DNA of 64,000 nt, from the NCBI GenBank assembly GCA_018806985.1, contig JADANN010000354.1, forward strand, positions 812,501 through 876,500, given 5' to 3'. The stretch's first letter is position 1; the number at the start of each line of letters is the position of its first letter. The position numbers and the translations under genes are program-made. This DNA comes from Angiostrongylus vasorum (lineage: Eukaryota > Nematoda > Chromadorea > Rhabditida > Metastrongylidae). Below are positions 11,670-22,009 of this stretch, in pieces. Under the pieces are notes generated by a model that worked only from the letters and a program-made list of their open reading frames with translations, was not told where the DNA came from and did not search any database.

Positions 11670-13360
11670 GAATAGCTTTGCAGGAAGATTTACAACGGTA
11701 CAAGCAGAAGAAACTACTGGAAGCAGCAGAGAAAAGAAGCAGTCTGAAAAAATGCAGTCGGGATTTGTGTGATTATAATGTTCCGCTGTCAGCTCTGATG
11801 AACGAAGATGGGATCGTCAAAAGTTTTCGCCATGATATGGAATTAATAGCGGAAACGTTCTACACCAACCTCTTCCGTTCCACAGTCCCTGTCCCGGACC
11901 CTAATATCCCCGCTGGAGAAAAAACCACCTGGAATTCTTCCGTCGGAGGTTCGAGTTGCGATAGAAAGCATGAAAAGAGGCACAGCTCCAGGACCAGACA
12001 ATGTCACCGCCGATTTCCTTAGAGCTGAACGCCACAATTTACATGTACTTCTCGCAAATCATATAACAGCCTACCTTCAAAAGGAAAAAAAATCTCAGGC
12101 CAGTGGAGGACGTCGCGTACGGTTATCCTGCCCAAGAAAGGAGATCGAAGGGATCTTCGTAACTATCGTCCCAAATGCTTGTTGAATGCACTCTACAAGC
12201 TCTTCATGAAGATTATCCTCTTGCGCATATCAAGGACATTGAATGAGGCGCAACCAGTCGAACAAGCAGGATTTCGGAAAGGATTTTGCTGTATGGACCA
12301 CATCCAAACCGTGTCCAGGGTCATCGAAGTTTGTCGGGAATACCACCTGCCTCTAGTCCTAACCTTTGTCGACTACGAAAAAGCGTTTAACAGTGTCGGA
12401 GCGAATGCAATCCTATCAGCGCTCGTCGAACAAGGGAGTTGACCCCGTCCTACATAAGAAAAAAAAGAACTCTGTGCGACTGTTATCGGAACTGCACTAC
12501 GAAGATATAGCTTTTCCATCGACCTCTTACCATACCCATACGAAAAGGGGTTCGCCAGGGCGACACAATATCTCCAAAGCTATTCAGTGCCGGACTGCAG
12601 TGGATAATGAAGTCACTCGGTTGGGATGAGAAAGGCATACGTATTGATGGAAAATCCCTATCAAACCTTCGTTTTGCCGACGACATTGTCATCTTCTCAA
12701 GCAGTACTAGCGAAGCAGAGATGATGATCAACGAGCTAAACGAATCGGGGAAAAAGATCGGACAATCGAAAGAAGACCCAGTTCATGAAAAACCCATGGT
12801 GCGAATGCGAAAAAAGTGAATTGGATGGCTCTCTGATTGCAGTGACCACCTCGTACGTTTACCTTAGTGCGATCAATGAACATGGAAAACAACACGAAGG
12901 AGGAAATAAATAGAAGAAAGGAGAGCAGCTTGGGCAGCATTTCGGGCCTCTCGAAGAAGCCACCGACCAACTGAAGGACCCGAAAATCCGCGCTCATCTC
13001 TTCGACACTACGGTCCTCCCAGCGCTCTGTTATGCTGTGGAGACATGGGTTGATACTTTAACTACGTCAAGAATTCTTCGCACTACTCACAGAGCGCTTG
13101 AGCGATCTCTTTTGAAATACAACCGGCACTCTCAATATCTAGCAGGAATGCGAAGCTATGAGCTTCGAAATCTGTCACATCTTCGAGATCCAGGAAAATA
13201 TACATCGATAGCGAAACATAGCTGGGCCGGTCACATAATGAGAAGAATGGACGACAGATGGACGAAAAGGACACTAGAGTGGACTCCAAGAGAATGCAAA
13301 TGTCCCCCCAGGAGGACAACCTACACGTTGGGCGGACGTGTTCGTAAACAAAGTTAATCA
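11670..13360 (+). pseudogene. RTE-1a reverse transcriptase and C-terminal region
   Basis: Motifs in order, spread over several frames: GTAPGPDNVTADFLR (about 11,980), EQAGFRKGF (about 12,265), TFVDYEKAFNS with the first catalytic Asp (about 12,365), RQGDTISPKLFS (about 12,555) and LRFADDIVIFSS carrying the YxDD-equivalent FADD (about 12,670). The C-terminal region contains HLRDPGKYTSIAKH (about 13,180) and W(A/V)GHIMRR, followed by a typical RTE ending. At least five frame changes. Confidence 0.85.
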
Positions 13361-13629
13361 GCTGTACCCGCAGCTGCAGTTGTTTTACAGATCACGGTAT
13401 GAGACTCGCACGCGCTACCATGCTCGAACAAGACCACCACTATGGACTTCAATTGCAAGAGCAAGGAACGAATGGCATATGTGCTGGGGTCCGCACAGCT
13501 CGTGAAGACGGACCGTCCAAGTATCCGAGTAAGTAAATGGCGGTGATAAAATCTAGCAGGCTGATCCAGTGATCTGACCTAGGCACAGTCCTCGCCTATG
13601 TATTACTTATTGACGCTGCTCTTCACCAA

Positions 13630-13868
13630 TTAATTGAAATGCTTGTACAGAACGAAACGGTGGATGCTTAAATGAAGCTGTTTATTACGCGAAAGCAAAT
13701 CTGTGTGTCAATTCGTATCTGCTAGGGTTGTGAAAGTGTTTGGCTGAGTAAATCGCATGTTAATTCGACCTTTGCAGGTTCTGAAGATGGCGAAACTGCC
13801 GAAACGTCAACTATTGCATGCTAATAAATTCTTTAATACCAACCTCCTGTTTGCTTATCGATGATCAA
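13630..13868 (+). repeat. PLE-type terminal repeat, right inverted copy
   Basis: Inverted counterpart of 10,009-10,250. The motif at 13,781-13,808 has CTGAAGA, a GGC...GCC potential stem and GAAACGTC, followed by TTGCATGCTAATAAATTC and ATACCAACCTCCTG. The pair brackets RTE-1a. Confidence 0.55.
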
Positions 13869-13925
13869 CGGCGAATTATCAATCAATGTCGAGGTTAATA
13901 GAAAGGCAGTCTTGGAAATTGCTAG

Positions 13926-16268
13926 ATGTCTACTATTACCAGTTGGTGGAAGTTATGCACAAAGACAAATTATATTGTAAATTTGTTGACGGGTACTTCA
14001 ACGCCAAAAATAGGACAAGCCAAAAAATGAGAATGCGGAATAGAAGATTTTGGAGATTCGGAGAAAGAAATAAGAAGGGAAACCGCCTTGCCAGGAGTCT
14101 TGTTCACCCCATGCTTCTTCCATGGAAATTCGACTTTTAAAAAGAAAGAAAGCGGCCGGTGAACATGAAAGACTCTTAACGGCATGGCTCTCGACCACTT
14201 TCTGTCAAAGCAAAGATGGTGTTCACTTCATATATCGGTAATTCCATCATTCTCTACTGCGTGTGATCGCCGCGCTGTTAGGGGCAAAGATTCAATTCAG
14301 CCCTAAGCTGGAAAGGAATTCACACCATCGACTACGAAGAAACAGTTTAGCTGTATATGACAGAAACATCCTAACGGGACCCTATCGAAATGTAATTGGC
14401 AGAATGAGGAAGATCCGCCAAATTCTTTTCAGTTTCTCAAGCAAGAAGATCAGATCGCATCTCTGCTACCACTAAGCAGTTGCTCGAGAAGAAAGGAAAA
14501 AAGGAAGCTTGGTTCTACTGCAACCAGTTCAACACGATTAGTAATAAATATAAGGAGAAAAGAAACTGTTAGAAACTTCACAAAGAAGAATTAATCTGAA
14601 AAAAACGCCGGTGGAACTTGTGCGAGTACAATGTTCTGCTGTCAGCATTGATGAACGGAAGTGGGATCATTAATCCTTCCTGCTATGATACGGAATTAGC
14701 AAACGAAATGAAGAACACCCACTTTCCCCGCCCCAAATCCCTGTCTCGGACGCTAAAATCTCCGCTGGAAAAAAACTACGTGGAATTCTTCCCTCTTAAG
14801 TTCGAGATTTAACAGGAAACATAAAGAAAAGCGCAGCTGCAAAAACCAATAATATCATACCGATTTCCTTAGAGCTGGAAGACACAGTTTACATGTAGTT
14901 CTCGCAAATCGTATATCCTACACCAAAACGCAGAAAACCCAGCAGAGGAGGATGTCATGCTCTCTCGTCCTGTTCAAGAAAGGTGAGCAAGGGGATAATC
15001 GTAATTATCTGAGATGCTTCTTAATTGGACTCTGCAAAATGTTCACGAAGGTTATCTCATTGCAACTGTGGAAGACCTTAGATGAAGCGTAACCAGTTGA
15101 TCAAGCAGGAATTTAATAGGGGTTTTATTGCATGGGCTACATCCAAACCGTGGTCAGGATTACAGAGGTTTGCCGTGAACACACCTAACTTTAGATCTGA
15201 TTTTCGTCTACTGTGAAAAAGCCTTTGACACTGTCGAACCGAATGCCTCCTATAATCTCTCACAGCGCTAATCGAAGAAGAACCTGAGCTTTATTGGATC
15301 ACTAGCAGACTGTTATCGAAACCGAAAAGGGAGTCGAAAAAGGCGATATCATACCGCCAAAGCTGTTTAGTGTGGCACTGTAGTGGATAATGAAGTCACT
15401 CGATTGGGATGAGAAAGACACACTTATTGTTGGAAAATTCCCATCAAAATCTTTATTTTGCCGAGGACATCGTCATCTTCTCAAAAAGCACCGGAGTACC
15501 AAAGACGATTATTAATGAGCTCAACAAAGCGGGAAAAAAATGATCGGACTACTCATAAATTGGAAGAAGACAGAGCTCATGAAAAACCCATGGTGAAAAG
15601 GCGAGTAGATGTAAATTGATGGTTCTCTAATTAAAAATCTCTCCACATACGTTGATCGTTTAATGGACATGGAGGACAACATGAAGGAGAAATTAGACTG
15701 AAGAAGCAGAGCATCTCGGGCCGCATCTGGTGCTCTCGCAGAATCCACTGACCAATTAAGGACTCGAAAATTCACGGTCACTTTTTAAATCAACAGTCCT
15801 AGCAACGCTCTGTTGTTCGGCAGAAACGTGGGATAACACTTCAACCACGTCGAGAACACCTTGCACTACTCATAGAGAGCTTGAGCAACGTCTTCCGAAA
15901 TACAACCGGTACACACAACATCTAAGCCGGAGTGGGAAGCTCTGTCTTTCAAAATCTGCCTCAACTTAGTGACCCACGAGAACACACATCGATAGCGAAA
16001 AATGGAGGAGACGGTCACACAGGAAGAAGAACAAATGAAACATGGGGAAGGGAACGGAGGAGCGGTCTCCATGACGATGCAGGCATCCTCTAAGACGACC
16101 AACTACACCTTGTGGGATCGTGTTCTTAACTAAAGTCAAACAGCTGTAGTCACAGCCCTTCACCATAGACGACGATTGCGAGGCGAAGAAACGAATGGAA
16201 ATTGTGCTGGTGCTCTTTCATCTCCTGAAACCGTACCCTCCAAGTGTCCAAGCAAGGAAATAAGTGAG
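13926..16268 (+). mobile_element. RTE-1b, 5'-truncated and heavily decayed
   Basis: Collinear with RTE-1a from the middle of the endonuclease (YYQLVEVMHKDK, then GYFNAK replacing the GDFNA motif) through the RT and the C-terminus. It ends in a tail CCAAGTGTCCAAGC. RT landmarks are present as DNA homology, for example LDWDEK near 15,400 and a damaged FAEDIVIFS near 15,460 where the first Asp of the catalytic pair is Glu. Stops and shifts are frequent. It is more diverged than RTE-1a, so an older insertion. Confidence 0.85.
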
Positions 16269-16584
16269 AATTCCCATAATTTTAAAATGTGATTTTTCTT
16301 GTGCATTCCTGAAACTTTATTTAATAACATGCCTTGCAACTATTGCCTAGGATCAAATTCCTTTTCCAGAAATTTTACTTTCGCTCACATTTGACTAGTA
16401 CTAATGCGGGTGCAAACTCTCAGGTAGTTTGACTTGCTTAAATCGCTACGCATAGTAAATAAAAGAATTAAGGTTATTTTTCTCGGTAAGATCAAGAGAC
16501 AGATTATCTTGGTTTGTGCTGTGCTCTCATCGGTTTTTATCTTCGCTCTATTTTCGCATTGTTAAAAAACTTCTCATTAATGCA

Positions 16585-16975
16585 CTACTTTCTTGATACT
16601 TGAATGGCCCGTCGTCACTGGTTGTGCGGGCCCCAGCATAATCTCCATTTTTTGGAGAATTGTTGGTTAAGCCATTGTGGTTACTTTGGAATCCCGAGGT
16701 CAGCCTGGCCAAAGTCTGCCCCAGGTCTCCACCACCACAGGCAGTCGCAGCCCTTGGGATTAGAGGGAGATTTACCACCATGCGACTTTGATACCAGGAC
16801 GGTGGTGGATCCTGGTATTGGTTTACTAGGCTTTTTAGCTAGGCTTCCCGATGGAAACGCCGGACTCCTTCTCAGCTTGGGAGACCCTACCAGGGGATGA
16901 ATCCCCCGTTGATCATCGCAGTTCGACACTCAGGAACACCTCCCAGCTACGATGAGGCGGCAAACCGTTGGGAGG
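16585..16975 (-). mobile_element. SINE-R copy 4 with target-site duplication
   Basis: Full-length copy, tail at left (ACTTTCTTGATACTTGAATG), 5' end at right (AACCGTTGGGAGG). Flanked by a 9-bp duplication ATTAATGCA at 16,576-16,584 and 16,976-16,984. One internal difference (AGGCTTTTTAGCTAGG) is a small insertion relative to the other copies. Confidence 0.88.
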
Positions 16976-17454
16976 ATTAATGCAAATAATGCACTGAAGC
17001 TTTTAAACTAAAACTTATGTCGATTTCAGATGGACAACATAAATTGGGCATTCAACTAAAAAAGCATTTGTGAGAAATGAATTAGTGAATTACTCCCCAG
17101 TGGTCCCAATCGACAAGGAAAAAAAATAAGCGAGCTTCTTTTTTAATTGAATCACTGTGTTCGTACAAGCCTGCTGGATTAATATGCCGTACAGCACCCA
17201 TCGCTGAACATAGCAATCAACTATTCTCGCTTATTTTCATTAAGTAACCAGCTAAACGTTTAGTAAAGTCAGATCTCATGAGACTTGTTCGCGATGGTAG
17301 CGTCAATTTGCATCTATTTGCAAAATCTCTCCATGCATCGCTCATGGCAGAGTCCATTATTTACTTTCAATGTCAGCTTTGGCTATGACAAACACGTTAC
17401 AAAAAAAAAAAAAAAAACATCTAACAAGCGAACGGAACACTCACGTAAAGGCAC

Positions 17455-17536
17455 CGTGCTGAACTTGGTGACCTTTCCCTTGTCGGCACAAAGAACGTAA
17501 TGGATTTCGATTTCGGAAGACAGTTTATGGTTCTAG
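17455..17536 (-). other. Possible small exon
   Basis: On the minus strand, after TACTAG (a 3' splice-site-like end), a frame reads NHKLSSEIEIHYVLCADKG and then KVTKFSTVPL, and meets GTGAGT (5' splice-like). It is about 27 codons, free of repeat homology. It may be a real exon of a large-intron gene or chance. No family assigned. A 17-base A run (17,401 onward) follows. Confidence 0.22.
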
Positions 17537-17649
17537 TAGTAACTGCCTCAGTGGATGTTGCCGGAGCCATTACAGGATGGGCTTCATCTAGGACAAGCTC
17601 GCTTTTCTTACTCCACGTCGAAAATCTCCGGTGAAATCGACTCTGAAGA

Positions 17650-17985
17650 TTTTAAGGAATCACAATATTGTTGAGATATTTGCAAAACTCGGACGCCAGG
17701 CTAGTATCGAACCCGTGATCATTCTGTTGAGGACTCATATGCAATTCCGATTTGTGCTCGCTAGATCGTTCCCGTTGACAGGTTATTGTTGATAGCATCG
17801 TTGGGGGTAAAAAAACTGGCTGAGAGAAAAAATAGAGCAAGGGCCTCGGATGTGCAGTGGGTAGCCCGCGTGCCACCGAATAGGGTAGTCGCGGGCTCGA
17901 AGCTGGTCTGGGGTTGAGTTTTGCGAATATCTCAGCATCATAATGGTATCTGCCATGAAATAATAATCGGCAGCAAATAAAAGCT
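17650..17985. mobile_element. Foldback/MITE-like element, copy 3
   Basis: Left arm on the minus strand (GAGATATTTGCAAAACTCGG at 17,670), core with GTTGACAGGTTATTGTTGATAG, right arm on the plus strand with tRNA-like box A (GTGCAGTGGGTAG) and box B-like GGGCTCGAAGC. It ends GAGTTTTGCGAATATCTCAG and extends to GGCAGCAAATAAAAG. This is the clearest view of terminal inversion in the family. Confidence 0.65.
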
Positions 17986-17989
17986 AAAA

Positions 17990-19780
17990 CATCTAAGCAA
18001 TCAACTCCCCTAACTTTCAGATAAACTAGAAAGTAGTAATATCTTTACCAATCTCCGAAAAGATGTTGGTCTCTTTCTACTTAATCCACCAAATAAATAA
18101 CGATATCTCATTCGCCTAGCTAGAGCGTAACATAGCTGGAAAACGTTTAGTAGGTCTTCTCACTTTAGTTTAACTTATCAAAATTCTTCGAAGAAGAACT
18201 CAGTGTTTCAGCATTATGTTCAGTTATTTAGGTGATTTCCGGATCTAATGGGCTACAGAAGAAAAAAAATGTATCAACACAATTGAACCGCAAATGCTCT
18301 AAACAAACTTTCGCAGTACTCCACTGACCACTATTGTTGAGCATTAGGATTTACTAATAATATAAAACTGGTGCGTCGTTTCTACACTGTAGCATAATTT
18401 CTGTCACAACGTTGTTCTATTCATTGGCGATGAACAGCAAAGTGTCGGGCATAGCATTATAAACAAATGTGATTTCGTAAACAAGTGAGAAGATGAAAAC
18501 TGTCGAGTCGACGTAGTTTGTTTACGCCATAAAAATGAACAGGCAATTTGATTATTTACAAAATGGCAAAATTAGGTGTCTTTTGTAATTACGGACGAGT
18601 TAAAATAGCTTGCTTCCTTGGATTCATGACATTCAATCACCTATTTAGTCCTACCGCAACGAAACCGATGTTCGACAACTGGTGGTTATTTCTTGGTCAC
18701 TAAAGTGCTTCAGGGGTTTAGAAATCGACGAATTTATGGAACTGGCCACGTTATACCCCATTAATCGCATGTACAAATTTTTGCACGGCGTCTTTTGAAA
18801 TTCGAAAGTGCTTATAACTGAAATCTTCAAAAAGCTGATTACGAAATTTAAGTTCTTAAAGCTTCAAAGCGCAAAAGCAGCAGCTGGAAAGATGCATAGG
18901 TGATACATTGGAAAATACCCTCGCATCCTTCTGGATGAAATCTCTCTTGTTCATCTGCTTTCGTGTTCGAAATATGAGCTTCGAGGATGAAAAACGAAAA
19001 ACACATGTCATTGGCTCTAGAAAATCGGAATTTCACCGTGACAAAACGAGAGAACTTCACTCTGTAGGCAGAACGAGCTAAGAAATGTTAATTTAAATTG
19101 AAAGCGGCCACTACTTTTTACATTATATGACTCGTACTGAGGTCATGGCATCGTGTCACTGTTAACAGATTTAGTAGTTTGCCAAGTAACTTTACGTATT
19201 CCGTGTGAGCTGTTTGCACGGAGATGCAGAGGTGGTTTGGTGACCCTGATGGAACTACTTCGGGTATTTGAAAGCTTGGTGCCGTACAACACCAAGAGTT
19301 TGTAATCCACCAGCATAGAAAAAAGAAATTGTTACCAAATAAAAACTATTACAGGATAACTTTGAAGAAATTTTTTATGCGCATTCTTCAACTGTAGAAA
19401 AGTTTTTGTCTTTACAAAACAAAGAAAAAACTTCGTTCACCTATAGATACGACTGGATTGCTTCATAAGGTTACCGTTTCTTTTAAAAGAGAGTAACTCC
19501 AATCATATCATGAAAAGAGTAACGGGAAAAAACAATGAGTTCCTAACAAACACGCTCTTTTTTTCCTTCTCTAATGAAATATTTGCAGCTATATCAAAAA
19601 CCGCTAAACTTCAATGAACTAACCATTGTGGAACCGAAGTTCAGTTTAGCGTCATTTGTAGACAAAAATCGGTTGAACTAAGTTTATGAAGTATCAAACC
19701 GTACTGGCCATAACATCTCAAAATTTTGTTGACTTTTTTTGCTTACTACTTACTACAATTTCCACGGCAAGGTATTATGC
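17990..19780. other. AT-rich DNA without a supported gene
   Basis: Short open frames only. No transposon motif, RNA gene or splice-bounded coding run was recognised. Likely intergenic or intronic. Confidence 0.5.
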
Positions 19781-19785
19781 GAGAT

Positions 19786-20165
19786 CAACCACAACGATGC
19801 AGAGACATCCCGGAACGTGGACCCCGGGCCAGATCGAACCACGATTTCCCTTTTCGGACAATATTTTTTTATACAATTAATATTTTTCTAATATTAGACA
19901 GTAAACAAAGAAGTAAACGTTGTGATTTCGATTGCACGACTGAGCCTCGGCTTAACTGGGTTCAATGCCGATGTGGGCTTCCCAGTTCAATCCCGTAGAC
20001 GGGTGATTGCTGATGACACTGGTCGATAGAAAACTAGCTGAGAGAAACGCGGAGGAAGGGTCTTCGTGGCGCAATGTGTAATGTGCTGGCCCCGGAAAGG
20101 GGAATCATGGTTCGATCTGGCCCGAGGCTGGGGTTTTGCGAATATCATAGCATCGTCATGTTAAA
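19786..20165. mobile_element. Foldback/MITE-like element, copy 4
   Basis: Left arm inverted (CCGGGCCAGATCGAACCACG at about 19,826), core with GTAGACGGGTGATTGCTGATG, right arm with GTGGCGCAATGTGTAATGTG and GGTTCGATCTGG, ending GGGTTTTGCGAATATCATAG. The left outer end is shortened. Internally it matches copies 1 and 3. Confidence 0.6.
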
Positions 20166-20169
20166 ATTA

Positions 20170-21720
20170 TTCACCAATTCAAGAAAAATTACCTACTAGT
20201 GATATGGACAGGGAAATTACTCCATGTTCTCATTTCAAGTACGTCATCAAGGAACGAAATAAGCTGTAAAAGCAGTGAACTCCAACTAGTTTGTGAAGCA
20301 GTTTGTTCAAAAATGCTGCATATCTCTTGGAAAAAGAAGGAATACCGTTGTGCAACGATGCTTTGGACAAACTAATCCCATCTAAGAAGATTGGAGTGTT
20401 GTCACTAACATTAAAAACTCACTGAGCAATTTCAATATTTCCGTTTACGCCATTTCAAGATCTTTCATGATTAATAGATAAACAAAGGTAATGCTTTCTC
20501 TGAAAATTAAGAGGTTTCGTTTCCACTGAGATTGGTTTGTCAGATTTAATCTAAAGATACGGACATGATAAATAGACAGTGCTGAAAGAATTTCACTTGC
20601 GACAATATGCCGCTAATCGTATCTCCTTTTTTTTCATTCCTGGTATAGATTGAAGAGAACAGCGGTTCCACGTAAACAGTGACGAGTATTGCCTCGTCCT
20701 TTAACACGCTCTAATAGGACTTACGAGCGTACAAGTTTTAGTGAGACTTAATAGACGGATTTTAATCCACAAGGCATCTCCTACCTTCAGAAAATCTAAA
20801 AGTTCTTGCATTTAATGGAGAATTGTATGAGAGAGTACTCAAAAACCTACAGGTCTTATAAAAATCAATGCCGATTAATTGATCGGCAGCTACCACTCCA
20901 ACTCGTTGGAATTCTCAAATTCAGGGAATAGATATGAATTGGATCGGATATGAGGAGGACTTCATGAATAATGGAATTTGAATTAGACACAATCGCGTTG
21001 CACGTAGATGGCTTCTCTTTCAAAACAACCAACAGGAGCTTTCAGTAATTGAAATGAGAATTGCTTACTGATTTCTTGTAAACGATGTCTTTTCATAATA
21101 GAGCTATTATTCTTATACGGGAAGCCTATTTACTGTCAAAGTAACACGAGACAATATTAACAAGCAATATAATAATTTGAATGTATAGGTTTGAAAGGTC
21201 GATTAGTCCATTTTCTAAATACGCGAAGTATCTTAGGGGATGCGACGTTACTAGTAGTGCCTGTCGGTAAATGAGGGACATAGAAGAGATAATAACTTTT
21301 TCGTTCTAAGCTACACTCTTAGGGATGAAAGAGGACGCGTCATATTAACTTCCATTTAAGAACGCATTAATTTCAAATAGTTCTATGAAAGTGAGCAATA
21401 AGAGTTCGTTAGAATTACGGGTTAGGAGTAAGTTAGAACTACCTTCCATTTAGTGCAAGTAATGTGTTTCGCCGTTGAAGTGCGTATAGATGGAGGTGGC
21501 TTCGAGGTATCTGCTAGTGTGGACGGTATCGCAATGGGTGAGAGTAGACCATAGTCGCTCAATTTGCTGAAATTCTAACACTGAAAAGCGATTAGAACAT
21601 GATGAAATAGCAAACATAAGACCAGAGGCATTCTGCATTTCTGAAAAATTCAAACCGAAAGTGGGAAAATAAACAAGGGCACTAAGTGAAGATTAAGAGA
21701 GCAGGTTTTCAATCATTATC
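20170..21720. other. AT-rich DNA without a supported gene
   Basis: No long frames, repeats or RNA signatures seen on either strand. Confidence 0.5.
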
Positions 21721-21723
21721 GCT

Positions 21724-22005
21724 CAATGAGGGGCGCAAGTGACACAGTGGGCGCCCTGCTACACACACGTGGAATCGATCCCCGCGCCCATGAACCACCA
21801 AGCCTTTCATCCCTCCGGGGTCGGCAAATTGGTAGCAAGCTTGTTTGGGAGGGTAGCAGCATTGGCTTGATAAATCGGTGGCCACCACGAGTCATTATAA
21901 AGGCCACATATGCATTCAATCACCTCCAAACGATGCTTAATGAAGTCGAATGCATGGCGCATCCCTAAAGGGATCAACGCCGAGAGGTTTATCCTTTCAT
22001 ACCAC
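21724..22005 (+). mobile_element. SINE-T copy 4
   Basis: Head with box B-like GTGGAATCGATCCCCG (about 21,768). Box A is altered (AAGTGACACAGTGG). Body GGGGTCGGCAAATTGGTA, then ATGCATTCAATCACCTCC, 3' end GGTTTATCCTTTCAT. Full length. Confidence 0.8.
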
Positions 22006-22009
22006 TCAA

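Larger units (their letters stand above)
10300..13545 (+). mobile_element. RTE-type non-LTR retrotransposon, copy RTE-1a (near full length, inactivated)
   Basis: An RTE-clade element encodes an APE-type endonuclease and a reverse transcriptase that insert it by target-primed reverse transcription. This copy has a 5' leader (about 10,300-10,630, shared with the copy ending at 52,302), an endonuclease region (10.63-11.46 kb), a linker, a reverse transcriptase region (11.7-12.8 kb), a C-terminal region (12.9-13.4 kb) and a 3' tail CAAGTATCCGAGTAAGTAA. The order of domains is intact, but many frameshifts and stops break it. A second, 5'-truncated copy follows 0.4 kb downstream. Confidence 0.9.
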
